Shown here: positions 24,064 to 34,084 of the stretch, one piece after another | How the letters are laid out: each line of letters starts with the position of its first letter | Numbering within the stretch: the first letter of the stretch is position 1 | From: Luscinia megarhynchos | Taxonomy: Eukaryota; Chordata; Aves; Passeriformes; Turdidae | Length of the DNA stretch: 64,000 bases | Assembly: GCA_034336665.1 (NCBI GenBank) | Contig: CM067589.1 | Location: 877,619 to 941,618, forward strand | Reading direction: 5' to 3' | The notes under the pieces: generated by a model | Databases searched by the model: none | Seen by the model: the letters and a program-made list of their open reading frames with translations, nothing else | Told to the model about the DNA's origin: nothing | Made by a program: the position numbers and the translations under genes

Positions 24064-24452
24064 ATGTCCATTTCTGGCACGCTCAGCAATTATTATGTCG
24101 ACTCCATCATAAACCACGAGAGCGAAGATTCTGCCGCGGTTAAATTCGCTGCCGGGCAATACGCGGCTCCCAGGCAGGGAGGCGAACATCTGGAATTCCC
24201 CTCCTGCAGCTTCCAGCCCAAAACTCCGGTTTTTGGGGCTCCGTGGGGCTCCCCCGTGTACCCCGCGTACCTCCCGCAGCAGGGCGGCCCCGAGAGCCGC
24301 TTCCTGCGCGGCTGGATCGAGCCCGCCCCCATCAAATCCGAGCCCCCCAAAACTGCCCGGATTTCCCTCTGAAACTTCCAGCGGCCCCAGGCGCGCCTTC
24401 GAGGATAATAAAGTTTGTGAAGGAAGCGAAGACAAAGACAGGACAGATCAAA
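24064..24452 (+). CDS. HOXB9: HOXB9 exon 1 (shortened, apparent one-base frameshift)
   Basis: Encodes the N-terminal part of the posterior-class Hox transcription factor HOXB9. The start MSISGTLSNYYVDSII is the diagnostic HOX9 N-terminus, followed by HLEFPSCSFQPK and a RGWIEPAP block. The opening frame hits a stop at 24370-24372. The HOXB9-like sequence resumes one base over as SETSSG and DNKVCEGSEDKDRTDQ. The switch lies around a C6A4 run (24343-24352), and removing one base restores a phase-1 exon. The donor gtaagt follows 24452. Even with the frame repaired the whole protein would be about 207 residues against 250 in human HOXB9, the losses being in the middle of exon 1. A sequencing or assembly indel is the simplest explanation, but a real mutation cannot be excluded. 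Confidence 0.9.
24343..24352 (+). other. HOXB9: C6A4 homopolymer at the HOXB9 frameshift
   Basis: Six C followed by four A mark the point where the reading frame moves by one base between the IKSEP block and the SETSSG block. Homopolymer junctions are typical places for consensus errors. Confidence 0.65.
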
Positions 24453-24464
24453 GTAAGTGGTAAA

Positions 24465-25255
24465 AGTGAGGAAGTAAAAAGAAGCAATAAAAAAAAAAAA
24501 AAGGGGAGGGGGAGGAGGGTTGAGGAGCAGGGGGTTGGAGAGGGAGGAAATAAAAAGGAAAAAAAAAAACAAAATAAAGGAGGCTCAGCGTGCTGGAGGA
24601 GTGGGGAGGGGATTTTTCCCTCCCTGTGTGAGAGGGAAGTTGGGATAAAAATCAAAATGCGGCTCGGACTGAGCTGGAGGGAAAGAGGAGGTGAGGATGG
24701 GATGGGGTGGGAGGGAGGAAATGGGAGAGGGATGGAGAGAAAGGGGGAAAAATGGGCGGAAAATGGGGGAAAAGGGGGGAGAAAAGGGGGATAAAAGGGG
24801 GAAAACGGGGGGAAAATAGGAAAAAAGAGGGGGAAAGAGGGAAAAAAAGAGGGAGAAAGGGGGAAAAAAAAGGAGGGGAAGGGAAAAAAAGAGGATAAAA
24901 GGGGGGATAAAAAAGGAAAAATTGGAAAAAAAACGAGAGGAAAAGGGGGAAAAGGAAAAATAAAGAGGAAGGGGGAAAACGGGGGGAAGGGGGGAAAGAA
25001 GGACGGAAAGAGGGAAAAAAAGGGGGAAGTGGGAAAAAAAGGGGAAAAGGAGGGAAAAAAAGGGGGAGAGGGAGAAAAATGAGGCGCAAAAAGGAGGAAA
25101 AGGGGGGAAGGAGAAAGAAAGGGGGGGAAAAAAAGGAAAAAATCGCGGGGGGAAAAAGTTGTCGTGGGGGGAATGGGAAAAAGGGGAAGAAAAGGGGGGA
25201 AAAAAGAGGGAAAAAAGGGGAGAAAAAAGGGAAAAATCGCGGGGAAAAATTCACG
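24465..25255. repeat. polypurine (G/A) tract in the HOXB9 intron
   Basis: Nearly 800 bp with the + strand almost entirely G and A (ggggaaaa, aaagaggg and similar), broken by a mixed segment near 24580-24660. Frames of K/G/E on + and F/P/S on - are artefacts. Confidence 0.9.
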
Positions 25256-26940
25256 GGGTTTTTTGCTCCCTCACCCCGCGCGTTTCTGACGCTGGGAATT
25301 GTTTGTTTATTAACGCGGGGATGGATGTTTCACAGTCACGCTGCTTCCCGAGATCCAAAACAAAAAAAAAAAAAAAAAAAAAGCAGAAGGAGGGAGGGGG
25401 TGCCTGGAAGTTAATTAGCTTTTATATCGGCTTTTATATCAGCTTTTAGATCGGCTTTTATCGCTTTTATACCGGTTTTTATTTCGGGTTTTATTTCGGT
25501 TTTTATGTCGGCTTTTATTCTTGATTTAGCCGCGTTGGAGTTAAACTCCAGCCCGCGCTTTTTTCCGCGGCTTTGGGCGCCTTTTTCCGCTTGAAATCTC
25601 CATTTTAAAAATAATAATATCGATAATAATAATCGGCCTGGAAAGGATTTCACGCTATCAATAAAACTATTATTATTATTATTAATAATAATGATAATAT
25701 TAGTGTTGGCGGGAGGGAGAAGCAGCTCCCGCCTCTTGCTGGCACCTGGTTTCCAGCTGAAAAGTGATTCCCCAAAAAAATATTTTTCCAGAAAAAATCG
25801 GATTTTTCCGACCCGGCCGAGCAGCAGCTCCAGCCGAGGAGGGGGAAACTCCTCTCTCATTTTTTCTAACTTTTAAATCAACTTTTTCCCCATTAAAAAC
25901 ACAGAAAATTCCGATTTTCTCTCCCCTCCGCTCGCGATTCCCTCCCCTGCCCTCTCAGGATGTTCTGGTGGCGCTTTTATTTATTTTTTTGAAATTTAAT
26001 TTATTTTCTTTTTTGTTTTTTTCCCCTCCTATGATTTAACTCGCCCGCCGACACGAAAAGAAAAGTTCTTTTCTATTGTGCTGGGCAGAGATCCAGAACA
26101 AACTCCAGGCGGGCGGTGAAGGGAAATAAAACACCCGGATTTGGGCTCGGGGCTCCCTAAAATCCAAATTTGGGAAAAAATTTATCCCAGAAAAAAGAAA
26201 AAAAATCGCGATTTTCGTAGTTGTTCCTCTGTGGTTTCCCTGTGGGTTTATTTAAATTATTTTTATTGTGTTGTGTTGTTGTTTTAAAGAATAATTGAAT
26301 TTAAAGCTGGTGTTGAGACCCTGCCGGGGCTGTTTTGCACCGATTTCTCCAACTTTTCCCATTTTTTATAATTTTTATTTTTTTCCTCTAATGTTTCTCC
26401 CTAATGAATCCTTGCCTGGAAGCTGCTAAATTAATTTACAGGATTAAAACAAAAAAATAAAACAAAGAAACGCCAGAACTTCTCCCCATTCTCTCTCCCG
26501 CTCGGGGAATTTTTGCGCAGCGAAAACCTAAAAAAAACCAAAAATCGACATTAAAATCTCATTTCCCGACCCCAAAATGCCCCAAAACCGCAGAACCATT
26601 AAAGGCCGGGGAGCAGCATTAACATCATTAATTATTAACAACTTTCCTCCTCTTTAATAATTAATTCTCATTTTCCATCGAGCCAATTCACGGAGGAAAT
26701 CCGGGCGGGGCGATTTTTACGCGGGGACACGAACCCGGTTATTCTTTTCTTTTATTTTTATTTTGCTTATTTTTTTATTTTCATTTTTATTTTTACTGGA
26801 TAAATTGAATTTTATTTCGGCCGCGGTGCGAGCGCGTGGGTCGATAATGATCCGTTTAATTGCTGGGAAGGTTTTTACGGCTCGGGAATTCCCGGCCAGG
26901 GAACGGAGCTCGGACGGGAATTCTCGGAGCGCCCCGAAAT
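25256..26940. other. HOXB9 intron, mostly single-copy
   Basis: Mixed sequence containing a 12-bp-type repeat (ggcttttatatc) at 25415-25530 and AAT/ATT trinucleotides at 25608-25700. No exon-like segment was recognised. Confidence 0.5.
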
Positions 26941-26944
26941 TAAC

Positions 26945-27145
26945 ACGTGATTAACGAAAAATCTCATTTTCTACCTAAAACAGCCAAAAAATCCCGTTAT
27001 TTACCCAAAAACAGCCAAAAAATCTCGTTATTTACCCAAAACCAGCAAAAAAACCTCATTATTGACCCGAAAAAAGCCAAAAAATCTCATTATTGACCCT
27101 AAACAGCCCAAAAATCTCATCATTGACCCGAAAACCGCTTCGCTT
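26945..27145. repeat. about 29-bp repeat (cagccaaaaaatctcattat)
   Basis: Six to seven units with the core acccaaaaacagccaaaaaa, then tctcattattg or cccgttattt, inside the HOXB9 intron. Confidence 0.8.
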
Positions 27146-27294
27146 TTGGGTGCGATTTTCATCACTTCAGTCTCTGCCAGGGGCGGGGGTTTGGCTCCCA
27201 AAATTTCCTGGATCTCTCCTCCCCCTAAAGAAAAAAAAATCCCGAAATTTCCTTTTTTTTGCCATTTCCACGCAGCTTCTGCAACTCTCGAGCT

Positions 27295-27560
27295 TTTATT
27301 TATTTGTATTTATCTGTATTTATTTTTATTTATTTGTATTTATTTGTATTTATTTCTATTCCTTTTTTAAACTTTCTTTCCCTTTCCTCCATTTTGTTTT
27401 ATTTTATTTTATTTTATTTTATTTTATTTTATTTTATTTTATTTTATTTTATTTTATTCTATTTTATTCTATTCTATTCTATTCTATTCTATTCTATTCT
27501 ATTCTATTTATTTATTTATTTATTTATTTATTTATTTTATCCCTTATTTATTTATTCATT
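27295..27560. repeat. (TTTGTA)n then (TTTTA)n/(TTCTA)n/(TTTA)n microsatellites
   Basis: A composite array: tttatttgta hexamer-type repeats to about 27360, then pentamers tttta and ttcta from about 27395, then ttta to about 27540. In the HOXB9 intron. Confidence 0.93.
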
Positions 27561-27884
27561 TTTATTATTATTTAAATTTTTTATTAGTTTGTTTGGGGGT
27601 GACGCTGCTCAGACCTCTGGCAGAAGATCTCGGATAATTTTTATTTTTTCTGGCAGCTTGAGAGGAGTTTTGGGATTTTTTTTGGGGTTTTTTTTTTGCC
27701 ACTTTGTGCAAGAAAATAAGAAAAAAAAATTAGGATTTATTTCGGAAAAGTTCCGCTCTGTGTGAGATGGGTCAGGGGAGAAAATCCCGGGGGAAATGGG
27801 GAGAAAATTGGAATTTTGGGGTTGGTTTGGTTTGTGTGGAATGTGGGGGTGGGGAAATGGGGGGATTCATCCGGGGGGTGGGAC

Positions 27885-28660
27885 CCCAAAAAATCCAGAA
27901 ATGAACCCAAAAAAACCAGAATTTCACCCAAAATCTAAAAAATTCACCAAAAAAACCTCAGGAATTCACCCCAAACACCCAAAACCTGAAAAAATTCACC
28001 CAAAAAACCTTCTGAAATTCATCCAAAACACTCAAGAATTCACCTAAAAAACTGAGAAATTCATCCCAAAAAACCCAGAAATCGACCCAAAACACCCCAA
28101 AATTCACCCAAAAACTGAAAAAGTTCACCCAAAACTGGCAGAAATTCACCCAAAACCTGAAAAAAATTCGCCCAAAATCTGAAAAATTCCGCTCAAAACC
28201 TGCAGAAATTCGCCCAAAATATCCAAAAATTCACCCAAAATATCCAGAAATTCACCCAAAAATTCACCCAAAATACCCAAAAATTCACCCAAAAATTCAC
28301 CCAAAAAATCCAGAAATTCACCCAAAAATTCACCCAAAATTTCACCCAAAATATCCAGAAATTCACCCAAAAATTCACCCAAATTCACCCAAAATATCCA
28401 AAAATTCACCCAAAAATTCACCCAAATTCACCCAAAATATCCCAAAATTCAACCATAAAATCCAAAAATTCACCCAAAAATTCACCCAAATTCACCCAAA
28501 ATACCCAAAAATTCACCCAAAATATCCAAAAAATCACCCAAAAACCCCCAAAATTCACCCAAATTCCCTAGGAATTCTCCCAAAACCGGCAAAAATTCCC
28601 CCAAAACCTGAAAAATTCACCCAAAATACCCAAAAATTCCCCCAAAATTTTCACCCCTCT
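27885..28660. repeat. about 20-bp minisatellite (aaattcacccaaaatatcc)
   Basis: Tens of units with caccca and aaaattc, mildly degenerate at both ends. Artefactual N/F/W/V-rich frames occur on the minus strand. Confidence 0.9.
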
Positions 28661-28779
28661 GCCCCCCCCATCCCCCCCTCCCCCATTCCAGAGGTTTTGG
28701 GCACCTGTGGAATTTTGGGATGAGCCCCCCCACCCCCACCCCTGCAGGAGCCAGAGAAATTCTGATTTTTTGGGGAGAT

Positions 28780-29160
28780 TTTTGGATTTTTCTTTGTTGT
28801 TTTGGGGTTTTTTGGGGGGTTTCAATTTGGCGGTTTTTAAATTTTTTTTTTCTGTGGATTTTTAAAGAATTTTTTGCTTTTTTTTGTTGGATTTTTTTTT
28901 TGTTTTGTTGTGTTTTGTTCTTTCGTTTGCTAAAGTTTGATTTTTGTTTTTTGCTTTGTTTTGTTTGATTTTTGTTATGTTGACTTTCGTTTACTTTGAT
29001 TTCTTTGAAATTTTTGTTTTCTGTTTGTTTTGCTCGGCTTAGTTTGGGTTTTGGCTTTTGTTTATTTATTTATTTCTCTTATTTAAGTTTTGTTACGTTT
29101 AATTTAGTTTAGGTTAGTTTGGCTTAGTTTAATTAAGTTTGATTTTTTTTTTTTTTTTTT
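28780..29160. repeat. T/G-rich low-complexity sequence
   Basis: Long runs of ttttt with scattered g, including ttttgtttgatttttgtt-like repeats. Part of the HOXB9 intron. Confidence 0.75.
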
Positions 29161-29164
29161 TTTA

Positions 29165-31235
29165 CATTTTCATTAATTTCACCTTCCCCCCATTTTTTTA
29201 CTAATTTCTCCTTTTCCCTTATTTTTTTATTAATTCCCTCATTTTTAAAAATAATTTCTCCCTTTCCCCATTTTTTTTCATTATTTTCCCCTCTTTCCAT
29301 TTTTTCCACTAATTTCCCCCTTCCCCCTTTTTTTTCACTAATTTCCCTTTTTTTTCACTATTTTCCTCTTTTTCCATTTTTTCCCACTAATTTCCCCATT
29401 TTTTTCCTAAATCCCATTCCCCCATTTTTTTACTAATTCCCCTTTTTTTTCAATATTTCCCATTTTTCTCCTAATTCCCCATTTTTTATTCACTAATTCC
29501 CCTTTTTTTCCCTAATTCCCATTTTCCCCATTTTTTTTCACCAATTCCCCCTTTCCCATTTTTTTCACTAATTCCCCATTTTTTTGTTCGCTAATTCACA
29601 ATTTTTTCACTATTTTCCCCATTATTTTTTCACTAATTCCCCATTTTTTCACTAATTTCACCTTTCCCCTCTTTACTTTTTTAATATTACCTTTTCTCCT
29701 CGTTTTTAAAATTATTTACCCAATTTTTTTCCCTTATTTTCCCATTCCCCCATTTTTCCCCTAATTCCCCATCCCCATTATTTTTTCCCTAATTCCCCCA
29801 TTATTTTTTCAACAATTTCCCCATTTTCCCCCATTTTCCCTTTTCTCCCATTTTTTTTCCACATATTCCCCTATCCCTAATTTCTCCCATCCCCTAATTC
29901 CCATCCCCACCATTACTTTCCCCCATTCCCAATTATTTTTTCCCTAATTCCCATTTCCCCCAAAATTCCCCATTTTCCCCTAATTCCCATCCCCGTCCAC
30001 TTTCCCCATCCCCCGTTACACCCCTAATTCCCCTTTTTTTTCACTATTTCCCCATTTTCTCATGTTTTTTCCCACTAATTCCCGTTTTTTTCCCTTTTCC
30101 CCAATTTTCCTGCCCAAATTCCCCATTTTCCCCTAATTTACCCTCCATCACTTCCCCGTTCCCCCGTTATTTTATTTCCCTAATCCCATTTTTTCCCTAA
30201 TTCCCATTTTCCCCCAAATTCCCCATTTTTTCCCTAATTCCCCCCAAATTCCCCATTTCCCCCAAATTCCCCATTTTCCTAATTCCACCCCCATCACTTC
30301 CCCCCGTTCCCCCGTTATTTTTTTTTCCTAATTCCCATTTTCCCCAAATTCCCATTTCCCCCAAATTCCCCATTTTCCCCCAACCCCCATTTTCCCCCAA
30401 ATTCCCCCCAATTCCTCATTTCCCCTAATTCCCACCCCCATCACTTCCCCCGTTCCCCGTTATTTTTATTTCCCTAATTCCCATTTCGCCCCAAATTCCC
30501 CATTTTCCCCCAAATTCCCCATTTTTTTCCCCTAATTCCCCCAAATTCCCCATTTCCCCCTAATTCCCCCATTTTCCCTAATTCCCACCCTCCATCACTT
30601 CCCCCGCTCCCCGTTATTTTTTCCTAATTCCCATTTTGCCCCCAAATTCCCCATTTTTTTCCCCTAATTCCCCCAAATTCCCCATTTCCCCCTAATTCAC
30701 AAATTCCTCCCCAAATTCCCCATTTCCCCCTAATTCCCCATTTTCCCCCAAATTCCCCATTTTTCCTGAATTCCCCAAATTCCCCATTTTTCCCCCTAAT
30801 TCCCCATTTCCCCTAATTCCCATTTTCCCCCAAATTCCCATTTTTTCCCCTAATTCCCCCAAATTCCCCATTTTTCCCCAATTCCCCATTTTTCCCCCAA
30901 TTCCCCATTTTCCCCCTAATTCCCCATTTTCCCCCCTAATTCCCATTTTCCCTAATTCCCACCCTCCATCACTTCCCCCTTCCCCGTTATTTTTTTTCCC
31001 TAATTCCCATTTTGCCCCCAAATTCCCCATTTTTTCCCGAATTCCCCCAAATTCCCCATTTTCCCCCAAATTCCCCCATTTTTTCCTCTAATTCCCCCCC
31101 AAATTCCCCATTTTTTCCCCTAATTCCCCCCTAATTCCCCCATTTTCCCCTAATTCCCCATTTCCCCCTAATTCCCACCCCCATCACTTCCCCGGTTCCC
31201 CCGTTATTTTTTTTCCCTAATTCCCGATTTTCCCG
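29165..31235. repeat. 2-kb polypyrimidine minisatellite with higher-order period
   Basis: Units near ccccattttttcactaattc on a strand almost free of G. Seven blocks with ccatcacttcccccgttccc recur from about 30000. Four consecutive ones, at about 30138, 30288, 30432 and 30586, are spaced about 150 bp; later ones are at about 30957 and 31165. The last block leads straight into the splice acceptor of HOXB9 exon 2. Confidence 0.9.
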
Positions 31236-31247
31236 TTTTTCCCGCAG

Positions 31248-31483
31248 CCCCCCCCGCCGCCAGCTGGCTGCAGGCGCGCTCCTCGCGCAAGAAGCGCTGC
31301 CCCTACTCCAAGTTCCAGACGCTGGAGCTGGAGAAGGAATTTCTGTTCAACGCGTACCTGAGCCGCGAGCGGCGGCACGAGGTGGCGCGGCTGCTCAACC
31401 TCAGCGAGCGCCAGGTCAAGATCTGGTTCCAGAACCGCCGCATGAAGATGAAGAAGATGAACAAGGAGCAGGGCAAGGAATGA
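31248..31483 (+). CDS. HOXB9: HOXB9 exon 2 (homeodomain)
   Basis: The acceptor tttttcccgcag ends at 31247, and exon 2 joins exon 1 in phase 1 (A plus CC gives Thr). The exon encodes a short linker with the tryptophan motif ASWLQ, then the 60-residue homeodomain (RKKRCPY through [17 protein letters not shown]) and the HOXB9-specific tail EQGKE before TGA. The DNA-contacting recognition helix, with W48, F49, N51 and R53, is intact. The first half carries unusual residues compared with the usual vertebrate HOXB9 (SKF for TKY, NAYLSRE for NMYLTRD), and ANWLH has become ASWLQ. The changes sit outside the base-contacting helix, so DNA binding should remain. The identity is secure. Confidence 0.96.
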
Positions 31484-31610
31484 GCGGGGAAAGGGGAAAA
31501 AAAAAGCGAAAAAAAGCGACCCCGAAATCGGAAAATATCGAATTTCGCAAAAAACCGAGGTCGGAGTTCAGCAGTCCCGGCTCTGCTTGATTTTCCTTTT
31601 TAAAAAATAA
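31484..31610 (+). other. HOXB9: HOXB9 proximal 3'UTR
   Basis: An A-rich stretch followed by ggtcggagttcagcagtcccgg-like sequence and a possible poly(A) signal AATAAA at 31606-31611. This segment is the downstream half of the unit that is tandemly copied to about 32510. Confidence 0.5.
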
Positions 31611-32510
31611 ATCTCGTTGCAGAACTGCCGCATGAAGAAAATGAACAAGGAGCAGGGCAAGGAATGAGTGGGAAAAGGAAAAAAAACAAGTAAAAAAAGC
31701 GACACCGAAATCGGAAAATCTCGAATTTCCCAAACTCGGAAAATATTGAATTTCGCAAAAAACAGAGGTCGGAGCTCAGCAGAGTCCCGGCTTCGATTTA
31801 TTTTCCTTTTTTAAAACTAGATCTGGTTCCAGAAGTGCCCCATGAAGGATGGAGAAAATGAACAAGGAGCAGGACAAAGAATGAGTGCGAAAAGGAAAAA
31901 AAAGCAAAAAAAAAGTGAGCCCGAAATCGGAAAATCTCGAATTTGCCAAACTCGGAAAATCTCGAATTTCACAAAATCCTCCCCCAAAAAAAAGAAAGTT
32001 TCGAGTTTCACCACAGTCTCCAGCTCCGCTTTATTTTCCTTTTTTTTAAATAGATCTGGTTCCAGAATCGTTGCATGAAAATGAAGAAAATGAACAAGGA
32101 GCAGAGCAAGGAATGAGTGGAAAAGAAAAAAAAACAAAAAAAGCAAAAAAAAGCGAACCCGAAATCGGAAAATACCGAAATTTCCAAATTCGGAAAATCT
32201 TGAAATTTCCAAACTCGGAAAATCTCGAATTTCCCAAAAAAGAGAGGTCGGAGTTCAGCAGAGTCCCGACTTCGATTTATTTTCGTTTTTAAAAACTAGA
32301 TCTGGTTCCAGAACTGCCCCATGAAGAAAACGAACAAGGAGCAGGGCAAGGAATGAGCGGGGAAAGGAAAAAAAATAAAAAAGAAAAAAAAGTGGCAGCC
32401 CGATCCCAAAATGGCAAAATCTCAGAATCTCGAATTTTCCAAAATCCTCCCAAAAAGTGAGGTCGGAGCTCAGCAGAGTCCCAGCTCCGCTTTATTTTCC
32501 CTTTTAAGAT
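31611..32510 (+). pseudogene. four decayed tandem copies of the HOXB9 homeobox 3' end
   Basis: Each copy starts with an atctggttccagaa-type block (recognition-helix codons IWFQN), continues through the [11 protein letters not shown] codons to a TGA, then repeats the HOXB9 3'UTR start. Copies begin at about 31611, 31821, 32054 and 32300; the functional block begins at 31421. Steps are 190, 210, 233 and 246 bp. Stops lie at 31665, 32114 and 32354. The 31821 copy is out of frame by one base. The 31611 and 32300 copies share a 6-bp deletion. Only 18-20 codons are copied, so no copy can be a homeodomain. They are best regarded as duplicated gene-end fragments. Confidence 0.88.
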
Positions 32511-33820
32511 TTTTTTTCTTCCCTTTTCCTTTTTGAAAAATGTATTTCCTTCCCTTTTTCCTTTTCAAACCTATTTTCTCCACTTTTCCTTTTTGAAAAA
32601 TTTATTTCCTTCCTTTTTCCTTTTTAAAAAAATCTCTTTTCTTCCCTTTTCCTTTAAAAAAAAAAATCTCTTTTCTTCTCATTTTTTAAAATATTTTTAA
32701 AATTTTTTCAGATTTTTAAAAATCTTTCTTTACTTCTGGAGGAACTCAGCCTTTGGGCTCCTTTTTTGCGGTTTGTTTCTTTCTCCTCGTTCCCCTTTTT
32801 TCCCTTTTCCACTTTTTTTTTTTGTTTGTTTTTTAATTTCCCCACTTTTATTTTTATTTCCCACTTTTATTTCCCACTTTTATTTTTATTCCCTCGCCGT
32901 GACTGAGCTCAGGCTCCATCAGAACAACTTTTTCCCCTTTTTCTTCCCCCCCAAAAAAATAAAAAAACGGCCCCAGAACCCCAAACCTCACCTCTTTTAG
33001 TTTTCTCCACACAAAGTTCATTTTTTATTTTCATTTTTGTCCCCTATCCCCCACCCCAAACCCACCCAGAGGATTTAATCAAACTCCTACACGACGCACA
33101 CATTAATTAAAACTCGCTTTAATTGCACCCAACAAATCACTTTAAAATTTCAGCCGCAAATTTGAGATTCCTCAAATTTTTTTTCTCCATTATCTCAGTT
33201 TATAAACTCGATTTTTAATTCCAGGATTTTCATTCCGGTTTTGGCGGAAATGATTCGGAGCTGAAAAAGTTTTTTTTTGGGGCAGAACCGCCTGATTTTG
33301 GGATTTTTGCTCCGGGAAGGAGAGAAAGGGGGAGCGAGAGGAGAGTTGTAAATTATTTAGGAAGAGAAAAAAAAAACAAAATAAAAAGGGGCGGAAGAAC
33401 CCCCGCCAACTTATTCCTGACTTTTTAGACAAGAGGAAGAATGGGATTTTCTAGTTTCAAAAGAACAATTAAAAAAAGAATAAAAAAAGGAAAAAAAAAG
33501 AAATAAAACACAAAAAAAAAATTTAAAACTTTCTTAGTGGAGCTGCCAGGGAAGGGATTGGTTTAGATTAGATATTTATAATTTATTGTGGATTTTGGAG
33601 TTTTCCTGGAGCTGCTGCAGAGATAAAATCCAGCCCAGCCTGGATTTGGGGTTTTTAAATTCCGGTTTTAAATATTTGAATCCCGCCCGGGTCGGGCCTT
33701 GAGGGTTTTTTTGGGTTTTTTGGGGGTTTTTTGGTGGCTCTGGGTTTTGGGGGAAGAACCCAAATGTCCCCCAAGGACGGACCTGGAGCTTCTCCATCCT
33801 CATCCTCAAAAAATTGGCAA
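32511..33820. other. T-rich intergenic DNA downstream of HOXB9
   Basis: ttcccttttcctttttaaaa-like repeats (32500-32670), then mixed AT-rich sequence. It may include the distal HOXB9 3'UTR, but no poly(A) site could be assigned. Confidence 0.4.
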
Positions 33821-34080
33821 AACTGAGAAAAATTCAGCGAGAATCCGCAAAAAGAAATCTGCAAGAATTCTGCGAAAAATCAGGGAAAAAAATCAGCAAA
33901 AATCCGCAAAAAGTTCAGCAAAAATGCGCAAAAAATTCAGCAAAAATCCGGGAAAAAAAATCCCAAAAAATTCGCCAAAAAAAATCCACCAAAATTCCGG
34001 GGAAAATGAACAAAAAATCCGCAAAAAATCAGCAAAAATCCGAAAAAAAATCTTTAAAAAATCAGTAGAAATTCGCACTA
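33820..34080. repeat. about 20-bp repeat (caaaaatccgcaaaaaattc)
   Basis: A dozen degenerate units with ccgcaaaaa and ttcagc, flanked by single-copy DNA. Confidence 0.8.
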
Positions 34081-34084
34081 AAAC

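Noticed and set aside
24064..31483. Calling HOXB9 a pseudogene
   Set aside because: Splice sites, intron phase, the full homeodomain and the stop are intact. A single-base indel at a homopolymer is more likely an error than gene death.
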